Shown: positions 54,236-63,361, counted from the stretch's first letter. The stretch: DNA of 64,000 nt from Hamadaea flava (GCF_024172085.1 NZ_JAMZDZ010000001.1:2046001-2110000); one strand, 5' to 3'. Notes: generated by a model not told the origin, from the letters alone. Numbers and translations: made by a program.

Positions 54236-54620
54236 GCTCGGCTGAGCTCATCGCGCACGACACCGAGCCGGTGACCGTGGAGCAGCGGGATGGGTTGCTG
54301 GTGCTGGCCGCGTTCGGGGTGTGCGGCATGCTCGCGGTACGCAACGCCGGCTGGCGTGAGCACATCGATCCGATGATCGTGGCCAAGGATGCCGCTGATT
54401 CGACCGCGCAGGTCGCGGTGCCGATGTATGAGGCGAAGGGCCAGCCGGTAGATATCGGAGGGCTCACGGTCGTCGCGGCGCGCAAGGTAATCGGCATGAC
54501 TCTCGAAGCGTTACGTGAAGGCTGGTGGGACTGCACCTGCGAGCAACCGCACCGACCCGACGGTGGCTGTGTGCTGCAGGACCGGCTTGGATCAACCGCG
54601 ACGAGGCTTTCTAGGCGCAG
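54236..54620 (+). pseudogene. Repeat-family gene, copy C, truncated
   Basis: The frame ELIAHDTEPVTVEQRDGLLV, LAAFGVCGMLAVRNAGWREH, DSTAQVAVPMYEAKGQPVDI and WWDCTCEQPHRPDGGCVLQD is the C-terminal two thirds of the family at 26623 and 31104. The 5' third is missing, and the 3' end diverges after DRLGS. Homology to copy B continues about 60 bases past the coding end (CAGTGGCCCGGTCGCTGTC), so a larger unit was copied. The following 320 bases, to 54937, hold no intact gene. Confidence 0.8.
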
Positions 54621-54937
54621 TGGCCCGGTCGCTGTCATCCTCGCGGGGGGCAACAGCCGCCAGGGCTCTGCACAACCGTCAGGGCTTTGAGGGTCAGGTG
54701 AACCGCTTGCGGCAGATGCGTCCACTCGAACTCCGGCCCGAGGCAGCAACTCTTCGATTGCGCCGCCTGATCGCCAGCCAAGCACTGCACATCGTGCTGG
54801 CTCACGACATCTATCAAGACCGCGACCTCTGCAGCTCTGCCATGCCGCCGTGTGACGGGCGTAACCACGCATCGATGCTTGACACCGAAATGTGCGATCG
54901 CGATGAGAGTGGGTACAGGCCTTTTGGGGGTGACGAC

Positions 54938-55057
54938 ATGTCTTCAACCACGAAGAAACTACTGTGGATCATCCTAGCGGTCGTCCTCGTCGCGCTGGTG
55001 ATCTACGGCATCGTCGCACTCGGCGGCGGAAGTGGCGGTGGTGGTGGTGGCTATTGA
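54938..55057 (+). CDS. Small single-span membrane peptide with poly-Gly tail
   Basis: A G-rich GGGGG lies 8 bases before the ATG. The 39-residue product has a basic N-terminus (MSSTTKK), one membrane helix (LLWIILAVVLVALVIYGIVA) and a C-terminal LGGGSGGGGGGY. This layout is clean for such a short frame and is unlikely to arise by chance, though no relative is known to me. It stands alone between two mobile-element remnants. The Gly run could be a flexible tail displayed outside or inside the membrane. Confidence 0.5.
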   Translation: MSSTTKKLLWIILAVVLVALVIYGIVALGGGSGGGGGGY

Positions 55058-55129
55058 GCAGCCACTGCTCGGCGTGCGCTAAGCGTCCCGAACAGACCGC
55101 TCGTCCGAATGTCGGCGCCGGTTGGAAGA

Positions 55130-55830
55130 TGACCCCTATTGGGTTCCGGTTGAAAAGTGACCCCTTATCGCGAGCATGAGGAGGTGTTGAGCGTGGAGGA
55201 CTGGGCGGAGTTCGCCGGTTGCGCCGGTCTGAGGGTTTGCCGGTGCATCCGTCGGTGATCGGCCGCCGGGTCGACGTCACCGCCGACCTCGAGCAGGTAA
55301 CCGTCACCGCGTCCGGCGTCCCGGTGGCCCGACATGATCTTTGCTGGGCCAAACACCAGACCATCACCGGCCCTGGTCATCGCACCGCCGCTGCAATCCT
55401 GCGCCAGCACATCAACGCCGAACCAGCGGAGCAGACAGCGGTGCAGTAAAGGGACCTGGCCGGCTACGACCGCATCTTCGACACCGGCGATCTGCAGGCG
55501 GTGGTGTGATGGCGACCAAAAACTCATCGTGAGGTGACCTCTGAACTGGCGTTCCTCACTCGGGCGTTGAAAGCACCGTCGTTGGCCGCCGCTGTTCCCC
55601 GTCTGGTCGAACGGGCCACGGCAGAGTCCTGGAGTCATGAGGAGTTCCTGGCCGCCTGCCTTCAGCGGGAGGTCGCCGCCCGCGAGTCCCACTGCGGTGA
55701 AGGCCGTATCCGCACAGCCCGGTTCCCCGCCCGCAAATCGTTGGAAGAGTTCGACTTCGACCATCAACGGTCGGCCGACCGCAAGGAGATCGCTCACCTG
55801 GGCACCCGTCCTGACGGCGGGTCCGGACCG
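55130..55830 (+). mobile_element. Degenerate IS21-family element with most of istA deleted
   Basis: The left end has the repeated IS21-like terminal motif (GGTTGAAAAGTGACCCC near 55147). A GTG frame VEDWAEF then resembles the istA start, and RRSEGLPV jumps straight into the istA C-terminus HPSVIGRRVDVTADLEQVTV, CWAKHQTITGPGHRTAAAIL and, after a stop, RDLAGYDRIFDTGDLQAVV. The istB 5' part follows (TSELAFLTRALKAPSLAAAV, WSHEEFLAACLQREVAARES, FPARKSLEEFDFDHQRS) and breaks off near 55810, before its Walker A. It is inactive. Confidence 0.75.
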
Positions 55831-55963
55831 TGCAGCCGCAGACATCCTCACGTCCGCGACGGGGGTTCCCCCGGCCGCCGGAGAACTCCTGGCGGCACAT
55901 CGGGGCACAGGTGTGGCGGCCGCGGGCACGTGGAGCGGGTTGGGTCCGGGTAACAATTCAGGC

Positions 55964-56013
55964 TTGACAGCCTCCATAGCTAACGGTTATCTGTATAGCT
56001 AACAGTTATCTGG
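55964..56013 (+). promoter_or_regulatory. Promoter with two tandem 19-bp PadR operators
   Basis: TTGACA (55964-55969) and TTATCT (55987-55992) are 17 bases apart. Two head-to-tail 19-base units, each starting ATAGCTAAC and ending GTTATCTG, occupy 55976-55994 and 55995-56013; each has the small palindrome TAAC-N-GTTA. They cover the -10 and the transcription start, so bound PadR would block RNA polymerase. Confidence 0.8.
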
Positions 56014-56021
56014 AGGCGGTT

Positions 56022-56546
56022 GTGCAGGACGTGGTGCTAGCGCTGCTGGCGAAGGAACCTTCGCATGGGTATGAGCTGAGGGCGCGGCTGTTGGATGCGC
56101 TTGGCCCGCTGGGCGATGCGCTGAACGCTGGGCAGATCTACGTGACGCTCGGACGGCTGGAAAAGGCAGGCCTGGTCGCCTGGGAGCGCGCCGAAGGGCT
56201 GCCAGACCGACCCGATCGCAAGGTGTACGCGCTGACGGCGGCCGGGCAGCAGCGTGTGTCCGAGTGGCTCACGGTTGTCGACTGGCCTGGTCTGGTGCCC
56301 ACCGAGTTCCAGCTCAAGCTCGTGGCGGCGGCTGCGGCCCGGCTCGCCGACCCGATCGCGCTCATCGACGCCCAGCGCAGGGAATTGCTGCGGCGCCTGC
56401 GTGATGCACAAGGTGCCGCGCTGAAGGAAGACGACGATTCACCGGCGGCCCTGCTGCTGGAAGGCCTGGTACTGCGGCTGCAGGCGGATGTGCGCTGGCT
56501 CGAGGCATGTGAACGGTATTGGACGACACGGAGGGCAGGCAGATGA
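56022..56546 (+). CDS. PadR-family repressor of the ABC operon
   Basis: The 174-residue protein starts at GTG 56022, with GGAGG 5 bases upstream. It opens VQDVVLALLAKEPSHGYELR, ARLLDALGPLGDALNAGQIY, VTLGRLEKAGLVAWERAEGL, the PadR winged helix, then a helical C-terminal part. It is the first gene of an operon with the following ABC ATPase (ATGA overlap) and permease. The tandem operators in front indicate autoregulation of the whole unit. Confidence 0.9.
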   Translation: MQDVVLALLAKEPSHGYELRARLLDALGPLGDALNAGQIYVTLGRLEKAGLVAWERAEGLPDRPDRKVYALTAAGQQRVSEWLTVVDWPGLVPTEFQLKLVAAAAARLADPIALIDAQRRELLRRLRDAQGAALKEDDDSPAALLLEGLVLRLQADVRWLEACERYWTTRRAGR

Positions 56547-57271
56547 GCACAGTGCTGCGGGTACGCGACCTCACCAAGACGTTCGGACGAGGCGAGGGCC
56601 TGGTCCGCGCGGTCGACGGCGTCGACCTCGAGGTCGCACAGGGTGAGACCGTGGCGGTGATGGGCCCGAGTGGATGCGGCAAGTCGACGCTGCTGTACTG
56701 CCTGGGCGGCTTGGACCGGGCCACGGAGGGAGAGATCGAGCTGGCGGGCAAGCGTATCGATCAGATGGGCGAGCGCGCCGTGGCCCGGTTGCGGCGCGAT
56801 GCGGTCGGGTTCGTCTTCCAAGCCTTCCATCTGATGGACGAGCTGACAGCGGTCGAGAACGTCGAGGTGCCGGCGCTGCTGGCCGGACTGTCGTCCCGGG
56901 CGGCCCGCAAGCAGGCAGTCGGACTGCTGGACCGCGTGGGTTTGGGCGACCGGGCAGGATTTCTGCCCTCGGCGCTGTCGGGGGGCCAGCGTCAACGCGT
57001 CGCGGTCGCCCGCTCGCTGATCAGCAAGCCGCAGATCGTGTTCGCAGACGAGCCGACCGGCAATCTCGACAGCTCGTCGGCTGTGGACGTGTTGCGCCTT
57101 TTCGACGACCTCCATGAGTCCGGGCAGACACTGATCATCGTCACCCATGACGCACGGATCGCCGCTACCGCGGACCGGCTCATCACCATGCGCGACGGCG
57201 CTTTCATCGACCAGACCATCCTGACCGGCGGCGCCCGTGGCAACGTCAGCGCCCTGGCCGGACTGGAGTGA
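56543..57271 (+). CDS. ABC transporter ATP-binding protein (LolD/MacB type)
   Basis: From ATG 56543 the 242-residue protein has Walker A VMGPSGCGKSTLLYCLGGLD, Q-loop GFVFQAFHLMDELTAVENVE, signature LSGGQRQRVAVARSLI, Walker B IVFADEPTGNLDSSSA and switch LIIVTHDARIAATAD. The family drives FtsX-like permeases that work by mechanotransmission, or that export peptides and lipids. The stop overlaps the permease GTG (GTGA). Confidence 0.93.
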   Translation: MSTVLRVRDLTKTFGRGEGLVRAVDGVDLEVAQGETVAVMGPSGCGKSTLLYCLGGLDRATEGEIELAGKRIDQMGERAVARLRRDAVGFVFQAFHLMDELTAVENVEVPALLAGLSSRAARKQAVGLLDRVGLGDRAGFLPSALSGGQRQRVAVARSLISKPQIVFADEPTGNLDSSSAVDVLRLFDDLHESGQTLIIVTHDARIAATADRLITMRDGAFIDQTILTGGARGNVSALAGLE

Positions 57272-59088
57272 TCATGGGACGTGTGCGCCTCATCTTCCGA
57301 CTGGTGTTTCGTGACCTGCGCCGGCGCCCCTTCGACGCAGTCACCGTGGTACTGGTCATCGGCGTCGCGGTCACCGCCCTGTCGGTCGGCCTGGGTCTGC
57401 GCGGTGCGACCGAAAACCCGTACAAGCAGACGCGGCAGGCGGCCGCCGGCCCGGACGCGGTCATCAGCTTCCTCAACGTCGAGGATCGCGACGTCGACCA
57501 GGCCACGGTGGACAAGCTTGTCCGGTTGCCGGGCGTGACTGGGCACAGCGGCCCGTTTCCGATGGTGTTCACCACCATGCAGGCCAACGGACGTCAGATG
57601 AGCGTGACCGCGGAAGGCCGTGCCACCACGGCGACCGCGATCGACCAGCCCTACGTCACTGACGGTGCCTGGATCGGCCAAGGCCAGGCCGTCATCGAAC
57701 GGGGTTTTGCACAGGCGATGGGCATTCGCGTCGGTGACCAGATCACCCTCGGTGGTCGCGCGTTCCAGGTGGCCGGTCTTGCGGTCACCGCCGCGCTGCC
57801 CGCCTACCCGTCCAACATCTGCCACATCGCGTGTAACGCGCCGGTGGAGGGCCCACACGGGCGCGGCGCACCTGACGTCGGCCTGGTCTGGATCGACCAA
57901 CCGCAGGTCGCCGCGCTGGCCAGCAGCACCAATCCGCGGACGTACTTGCTGAACCTGACCTTGGCCGATCCCGGCAACGCTGAGGCGTGGGTGGAGAGCA
58001 TCCGTATGGATCCGGCGACGGCGGGCGGGCCGGGACTCTACCCGATGGCGTGGCAGACCATCCAGGATGCCGACAACGGTCTCGTGCAGACCGAACAGGT
58101 CGCGATGCACGTCAGCGCGATCTTACTGTCCCTGCTGGCAATCGCTGGGATGGCGGTGCTCGCCGGGCGGCGGATGGTCGATCAGACGCGCCGGGTGGGC
58201 CTGCTCAAAGCTATCGGTGGCACGCCCAACCTCGTCGCTGGCGTGCTGCTGGCAGAACATTTGCTCCTCGCGCTGATCGCCGCCGCCCTCGGCGCCGTCA
58301 TCGGCAGGCTGCTGACGCCGTCGATCGCCGGGATCGGCGCGGGTCTGGTCGGATCGCCCGGCGCGCCGGTGCTCAGCCCCTTCAACATGCTCCTGCCGTT
58401 GTTCGTCGCGGTCGCGGTGACTGTGGCGGCGACAGCGCTGCCGGCGTTGCGGGCTGGAAGCACCAGCACCGTTCGGGCCCTGCACGATCAGCCGCGCACG
58501 CCGCGCCGACGGCCGCTACTGGTCCGGTTCTCTGCGAAGCTTCCCGTACCGCTGCTGCTGGGCCTGCGCCTGCTCGCCCGCCGCCCGGCACGAGGGCTGC
58601 TCAACACGGCCACCGTCGCCATCACGGTCACTGGCATCGTGGCGATCTTCGCCACCGCCGGAGTCGACCTCGCCGACGGGCCGGTGACTCGGGCGCAACG
58701 GCTGACCGACCTGACGCGGATCATCACCGTCCTGCTCATCATCGTCGCGGCCGTCAATGTGCTGTTCATCGCATGGGCGACCATCGTCGACGCGCGCCGC
58801 ACCATCGCACTAGCACAGGCATTCGGGGCGACAGCCGGTCAGATCCGCGCCGGGATCACCGCAGCACAGCTGCTGCCGGCGCTGCTGGGTACTCTGCTCG
58901 GCGTGCCGCTGGGCCTGTACCTGTACCGGGCTCTGGCCCAACAGCCGACACTGACCATCCCACCCGCGCCGCAGCTGGCGGCTATTGCCGCTGGCACGCT
59001 GCTGGCCGTTGCGGTCCTGACGGCAGTGCCTTTGCGCATCGCTGGACGCGGGCCGGTCAGTGTGGCCCTGGCAAGCGAGCACATCTGA
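57268..59088 (+). CDS. FtsX-like ABC permease
   Basis: The 606-residue protein starts at GTG 57268 or ATG 57274. An N-terminal membrane segment (VVLVIGVAVTALSVGLGLRG) is followed by an extracytoplasmic domain of about 210 residues (VISFLNVEDRDVDQATVDKL, PSNICHIACNAP). Further membrane segments include VSAILLSLLAIAGMAVLAGR, LLLALIAAALGAVIGRLL, LLPLFVAVAVTVAATALPAL, a second FtsX unit (TATVAITVTGIVAIFATAGV, VLLIIVAAVNVLFIAWATIV) and a last LAAIAAGTLLAVAVLTAVPL. RRMVDQTRRVGLLKAIGGTP is the FtsX core motif. Confidence 0.9.
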   Translation: MIMGRVRLIFRLVFRDLRRRPFDAVTVVLVIGVAVTALSVGLGLRGATENPYKQTRQAAAGPDAVISFLNVEDRDVDQATVDKLVRLPGVTGHSGPFPMVFTTMQANGRQMSVTAEGRATTATAIDQPYVTDGAWIGQGQAVIERGFAQAMGIRVGDQITLGGRAFQVAGLAVTAALPAYPSNICHIACNAPVEGPHGRGAPDVGLVWIDQPQVAALASSTNPRTYLLNLTLADPGNAEAWVESIRMDPATAGGPGLYPMAWQTIQDADNGLVQTEQVAMHVSAILLSLLAIAGMAVLAGRRMVDQTRRVGLLKAIGGTPNLVAGVLLAEHLLLALIAAALGAVIGRLLTPSIAGIGAGLVGSPGAPVLSPFNMLLPLFVAVAVTVAATALPALRAGSTSTVRALHDQPRTPRRRPLLVRFSAKLPVPLLLGLRLLARRPARGLLNTATVAITVTGIVAIFATAGVDLADGPVTRAQRLTDLTRIITVLLIIVAAVNVLFIAWATIVDARRTIALAQAFGATAGQIRAGITAAQLLPALLGTLLGVPLGLYLYRALAQQPTLTIPPAPQLAAIAAGTLLAVAVLTAVPLRIAGRGPVSVALASEHI

Positions 59089-59294
59089 TCCTGCGGCATG
59101 GATGCAGGGGGGCGTCCCCCGGTTCCCACGGCGGACGCCCGTGCCTTCTGTGGCGCTTCCAGCGTCGCGAGGATCGCAGACCGCCGTCTGGGCCAACCGA
59201 CGGTCTGATGATCAGGCCATCCGCCTGGCCGTCGCGCCTTCGCTGGGTTGTGCGCTGGATACACCGTCGTGTGCGGGCCCAGCGGAATCGTCTG

Positions 59295-59329
59295 TACCGT
59301 CCGGGCGTCAGTTTGCCGCCCGGACGGTA
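59295..59329. terminator. Perfect 13-bp hairpin between convergent genes
   Basis: TACCGTCCGGGCG pairs with CGCCCGGACGGTA around a 9-base loop. It lies between the permease (plus) and the COG4705 gene (minus), whose ends are at 59088 and 59353, so it can terminate both. The 206 bases before it contain no gene. Confidence 0.7.
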
Positions 59330-59352
59330 TACACCGTGGCGTCGGGACTTCG

Positions 59353-60612
59353 TCAGGCGCCGGCGAGAGAGGTGAGCAGGGCGGTGAGCGCTTTCTGCTC
59401 TGTGGCCTTGTCCTTGTGGGACGCCCGCATCGCGCTGAGGACCGTGTCGATCTGCTCGTCGAGGAATGTCCACGCCTTGCGGTCGAGTGGCTCGAGTTTG
59501 GGTTGATCGTCGTCCCAGGTGGTTTCGAGGTCGGTGATCCTCGCGGTGGCGCCGGCTTGGTCTCCCGCTGTGAGCTTGTCCAGCGAGTCCTGAGTGATTT
59601 CGCGTAGGGCTGTGAGGTCCGCCGCTGGGAAGTGCTGGGTCGCCTGCTGCGGCGTCATGTCGGCGACGGCGGAGCCGGGTCCTTCCTCGCTGGTGACGGC
59701 GGCGTGTGGCTGTGCTGCGGCCCAGGTCAACAGCACGGCTGTGGCGAGCGCGACGACGCTGAGGTAGCCCAGCATGATGCGTTCTCGTGTACGGGGTGCG
59801 TTCACCGCCGAACGCTGCGGTTGTTGCCGTGTCTCGATGACGTCTCGGCGGGTAACAGTCAGGTAGATGACGGTGGCGAGGATCGCGGTGAGGAACACGA
59901 TGCTGGTGATCGCGGTGCCGAGGCCGAGACCGTGGTCGGCGGTGTCCGACGCCAGCCAGTCGCCGAGGTTCGCGCCGAGCGGGCGGGTGAGGATGTAGGC
60001 GACCCAGAACGACAGCACCGGATTCGCCCCGAGCCGCCAGCCGAGTACGACCGCGGCGATCAGGCCCGCCGGCAGCAGGGTCGACACGCCTGGTCCCCAG
60101 CCGGTCAGTTCGAGAGTCCAGTCGCCGACGGCGGTGCCGAGTGCGAACGTGACGAGCACCGCCAGCCAGTAGAACGCCTCGCGAGGCCGGGTGACGATGC
60201 TGTGGATCGACAGGGTGCGTTCGCGGGCGTACCAGGCGCCGAACACGACACCGAGGACCGCGGCGCAGACGCTGGTACTGACGGCGAGGGGTACCTGCAG
60301 GTCGTCGGTGAGGATGTCGGTGTACAGGGTCCCGGTGATGCTGATGACCACGACCGTCAGCCAGTACGGCAACGGCTGGTAGCGGCGCAGCCGACATTGC
60401 CATGTCACGACGACGGCGAGTACGGCGGTGAAGATTAGGGAGGTGTTCTCCAGCCCCACGCCGAGTGTCATGTTGATCCAGTCCGCGAAGCTCTCCCCCA
60501 CGGTGGTGCACAGGATCTTGATGATCCAGAACCAGATGGTGATCTCGGGGACCTTGTTCAGCATCGCCCGCGTGGACGCAGGCGTTCGACCGGCCGTCAG
60601 AGTTGTCGTCAT
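59353..60612 (-). CDS. COG4705-type multi-pass membrane protein
   Basis: From ATG 60612 the 419-residue product opens MTTTLTAGRTPASTRAMLNK, VPEITIWFWIIKILCTTVGE, SFADWINMTLGVGLENTSLI, the hallmark of the COG4705 family (VPEITxxFWxIKxL...TxGE). About eight to ten membrane helices follow. It then has a soluble C-terminal part (about residue 320 onward: QHFPAADLTALREITQDSLD, WTFLDEQIDTVLSAMRASHK) not usual for the family core. Function is uncertain; some members have been linked to manganese or metal handling. Confidence 0.85.
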   Translation of the reverse strand: MTTTLTAGRTPASTRAMLNKVPEITIWFWIIKILCTTVGESFADWINMTLGVGLENTSLIFTAVLAVVVTWQCRLRRYQPLPYWLTVVVISITGTLYTDILTDDLQVPLAVSTSVCAAVLGVVFGAWYARERTLSIHSIVTRPREAFYWLAVLVTFALGTAVGDWTLELTGWGPGVSTLLPAGLIAAVVLGWRLGANPVLSFWVAYILTRPLGANLGDWLASDTADHGLGLGTAITSIVFLTAILATVIYLTVTRRDVIETRQQPQRSAVNAPRTRERIMLGYLSVVALATAVLLTWAAAQPHAAVTSEEGPGSAVADMTPQQATQHFPAADLTALREITQDSLDKLTAGDQAGATARITDLETTWDDDQPKLEPLDRKAWTFLDEQIDTVLSAMRASHKDKATEQKALTALLTSLAGA

Positions 60613-60854
60613 GGTCGCGCAGGCTAGGTAAAGCTGCCTTAGAGGCGCCTGAGTTCGATGCGCCACGAGGTGCTTGACCTGGCGGCAACGGCGCCCTAAA
60701 GCCTGTTCGCTAAGTCGGGTGGCTGGGAGGCCGCGCGCTTCTCGGGTGTCGCCACCTGCCGGCCGCAGCCGTCCCTCCGAAGGGTTTTGGCGACCTGGCC
60801 TCGCGAGCTGAGCAATTCTCGCCCGGAGTGCACTGGTCGTCTTACCGTGTCGGC

Positions 60855-62039
60855 ATGGCTGTCCAACGTCGGCGCTTCAGCAGACCCTTGCGATGGTCGG
60901 TGGGAATCCTTGCTGGGATCGTCCTCGTGGCCGCCGGTGCGGCGGTAATCGCGCAGGTCGCCCGGCAACGCCCACGGACCCTGCCCACACCCACGGGTTC
61001 GTATCCGGTGGGCCGGTCGACGCGGCAGTGGACCGACCCAGGCCGACTCGACCCACTTGCCCCGCAGCCGGGCCAGCATCGTGTTCTGTCGGTGTGGCTG
61101 TGGTATCCGGCCGGGCCGGTGTCCGGGCCGACCGCCGCGTACGCGCCCGGGGCGTGGAGCAACCTGCAACAGCAGGGGTTTCTCGGTGGGCCGCTGGATG
61201 CCATCAGCACCAGCGAGTACGACGATCCGCCCGCTGCCGATGGCCGGTTTCCGCTGGTGGTCCTGGAACCCGGTTTAGGCCTGTCGGCCCCGCAGTTCAC
61301 CACCGTCGCGCAGGATCTGGCCAGCCATGGTTTCGTGGTGGCCGGGGTGACGCCGACCTTCAGCGCTAACGTCACCGTGCTGGACGGGCGAGTGGTCGGC
61401 CGCACGGCGAAAGGCAACCCTGACAGCGAGTCGGCCGACGTCCTCGGCCCGCTGGTGCAGATCTGGGCAGCCGATGCCCGTTTCGCCGCTGCACGGGTGG
61501 CCGCCCTGCCCGGCGATGATCGGCTCGCCGGGCATGTCGACACCAGCCGTGTCGCCTACATCGGGCACTCGCTGGGCGGCGCGTCGTCGCTGCAAGCATG
61601 CCACGACGATCCGGACTGTGCCGGCGCCGTCGATCTGGACGGCACTCCCTATGGCCCTGTCGGCTCCGCCGGCCTGGACAAACCGTTCCTGCTGCTCAGC
61701 TCGCAGGATGGGTGCGTAGCCGGGACGTGTGCGGCGGGAACGGGCACCGACCATGAACCGATCGAGTCAGCCGCCCGTTCGCTGCTGGCCGCCTCGAGCG
61801 GGCCGAACTGGCGCTACGCCCTCGCAGGAGCCCAGCATTTCAACTTCACCGACTACAGCGTGTACTTCTTCCTACCCCCGCTGCAGCATCTGCTCGGCCA
61901 ACTCGGCACGATCAACGGCCGGCGAGCGTTGGAGATCACCGATGCGGTCGTCTTGGCTTTCCTCGACCACGTGGTACGTTCCGGGCCGGCTCCGGACACA
62001 CTCGAGGCCCGCTACAGCGAGCTGAGGTCCTTCCCCTAG
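60855..62039 (+). CDS. Membrane-anchored alpha/beta hydrolase (PAF-acetylhydrolase-like)
   Basis: From ATG 60855 the 394-residue protein has an N-terminal signal anchor (LRWSVGILAGIVLVAAGAAV), VLSVWLWYPA, FPLVVLEPGLGLSAPQFTTV (oxyanion region), SRVAYIGHSLGGASSLQACH with the GHSLGG nucleophile, CAGAVDLDGTPYG with the probable acid, and GAQHFNFTDYSVYF with the catalytic His. This is the layout of plasma-type PAF acetylhydrolase and related lipases. The active site should face outside. The substrate is probably a phospholipid or ester. Confidence 0.85.
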   Translation: MAVQRRRFSRPLRWSVGILAGIVLVAAGAAVIAQVARQRPRTLPTPTGSYPVGRSTRQWTDPGRLDPLAPQPGQHRVLSVWLWYPAGPVSGPTAAYAPGAWSNLQQQGFLGGPLDAISTSEYDDPPAADGRFPLVVLEPGLGLSAPQFTTVAQDLASHGFVVAGVTPTFSANVTVLDGRVVGRTAKGNPDSESADVLGPLVQIWAADARFAAARVAALPGDDRLAGHVDTSRVAYIGHSLGGASSLQACHDDPDCAGAVDLDGTPYGPVGSAGLDKPFLLLSSQDGCVAGTCAAGTGTDHEPIESAARSLLAASSGPNWRYALAGAQHFNFTDYSVYFFLPPLQHLLGQLGTINGRRALEITDAVVLAFLDHVVRSGPAPDTLEARYSELRSFP

Positions 62040-62262
62040 GCGTACGGCTGGTGCTCTGCCCGCCGCCTATTGCCTGTGTTCGGGCCGCGTAACCGCCTCC
62101 GGCAACGATCTCTGCGAGTCTGACATCAGGACCGGATTGTGGATGCGGTGTACCACATCGCCCGCGATGGCCGGTGCGTTTCTGCGGCTTCTGCCGTTCA
62201 TCGGATTTTCAGCTGTGGGTCATTAGCGTGCCGGTGGTGAACGAAGGAGCTGGCCACCACCT

Positions 62263-62799
62263 ATGAACTACAGCCTGTTTTCGCTGATCAACGGATGGGC
62301 CGGTCGCAGCGACGGTCTCGACGACGTGATGGAGTTCCTCGCCACCGCGTTGATCTATGTCGTGTTCGCGGTCGCCGCAGGGCTCGTAGTCCATGCCCTG
62401 TTTCGGCGTCGGCTGCGAGCGCTGGCGCTGATCGGGGCGAGCCTGGTGCTGGCGTTCGCGGCCGCCACGATGGTTTCGCACTTGAGTGGTCAGGTGCGGC
62501 CATTTCAGACGCATCGTGTGCATCAGCTGATCGCCCATACGGCGGGGGTGTCGCTGCCCAGCGATCATGCGACGGCCGCTTTCACGATCGCTGCCGGAAT
62601 CGGGGTGTTCCTGCATCGTGGTTGGGCGCTTGCGCTGGGTGTGTGCGCGTTGGCCATTGGCTTCGCCCGGGTGTGGGTGGGTGTGCACTATCCGGGCGAC
62701 ATTCTGGCTGGGTTCGTGATTGCTGTCGCCGCGGTGGTGGTCGTCGCGGTTGCCGACCGATTTCTACGACGGCGGCAAGCGCACGCGCAAGCCCTGTGA
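62263..62799 (+). CDS. PAP2-family phosphatase (undecaprenyl-diphosphatase-like)
   Basis: The 178-residue protein has membrane segments throughout and the PAP2 motifs: RPFQTH (motif 1 region, with VRPF), SLPSDHATAAFTIAAGI (motif 2 SxxxH) and RVWVGVHYPGDILAGFVIA (motif 3 R...H...D). BcrC-type enzymes of this size dephosphorylate undecaprenyl diphosphate during wall synthesis. MNYSLFSLINGWAG at the start is typical for BcrC-like proteins. The 220 bases between it and the hydrolase gene hold nothing clear. Confidence 0.9.
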   Translation: MNYSLFSLINGWAGRSDGLDDVMEFLATALIYVVFAVAAGLVVHALFRRRLRALALIGASLVLAFAAATMVSHLSGQVRPFQTHRVHQLIAHTAGVSLPSDHATAAFTIAAGIGVFLHRGWALALGVCALAIGFARVWVGVHYPGDILAGFVIAVAAVVVVAVADRFLRRRQAHAQAL

Positions 62800-62839
62800 C
62801 CCGCCGCATCCGCTGCAGGTCACAGCGTTGTCTGCCTAG

Positions 62840-63346
62840 GTGCCTGGCTGTCGATCCAGGCAGGCACAAGTGCGGCAGGACTGGTCGTCACACCCAACCC
62901 TTGTCGCTGGTCCGCGCCGGGTTCTGATCGTGTCGGACAGCTTCGGATCCGGGCACGATCGTGCGGCGTTGCCGATCGCGGGGCGACTGCACGACCCTGG
63001 CGTCGAGCTGGCGATCGTGGATCTGGTGGACCTGATGCTTGCGGGCGCGGTGATGTTGCAGGCTCACCGGCTGCGGATCGATCGGCTGCCGGTCACCTGG
63101 GACTGGCTGCTGGCCGCCTGTGTTCAGTCGGCCAGCTTTCGGACGGCCCGCCGGTCTGTGCTGGGCACCGCAGGCCGGCTAAGGCAGATCGCCGAAGCTC
63201 TACATCGGGCCGGTCGGGTGCCCGCGCTCAGCAGTGGCGCTCACGCTGCTCTCCGTCATCCGGCGGCGGCCACACCTCCTACGACGAGCACGGACATCAT
63301 CGAGCAGATCCGTGCCGTCAAAGATCTGGCCCTGTCTCCCGTCTGA
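62840..63346 (+). pseudogene. MGDG-synthase-like glycosyltransferase, N-terminal fragment
   Basis: From about 62925 the frame RRVLIVSDSFGSGHDRAALP, IAGRLHDPGVELAIVDLVDL, VTWDWLLAACVQSASF is the start of the MGDG-synthase/MurG-like fold. Real family members continue for 250 or more residues, including the nucleotide-sugar domain, and none of that is here. After about 63235 the frame turns to LRHPAAATPPTTSTDIIEQI, RAVKDLALSPV, of which DIIEQIRAVKDL resembles a SHOCT start. It looks like a deletion fusion, as a GTG start at 62840 leaves it open. Confidence 0.65.
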
Positions 63347-63361
63347 CGGAGTCCGCGCGGG

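Noticed and set aside
59057-60688. 543-codon minus-strand frame over the COG4705 gene
   Set aside because: Arg/His/Pro-rich shadow translation; the true frame encodes the membrane helices.
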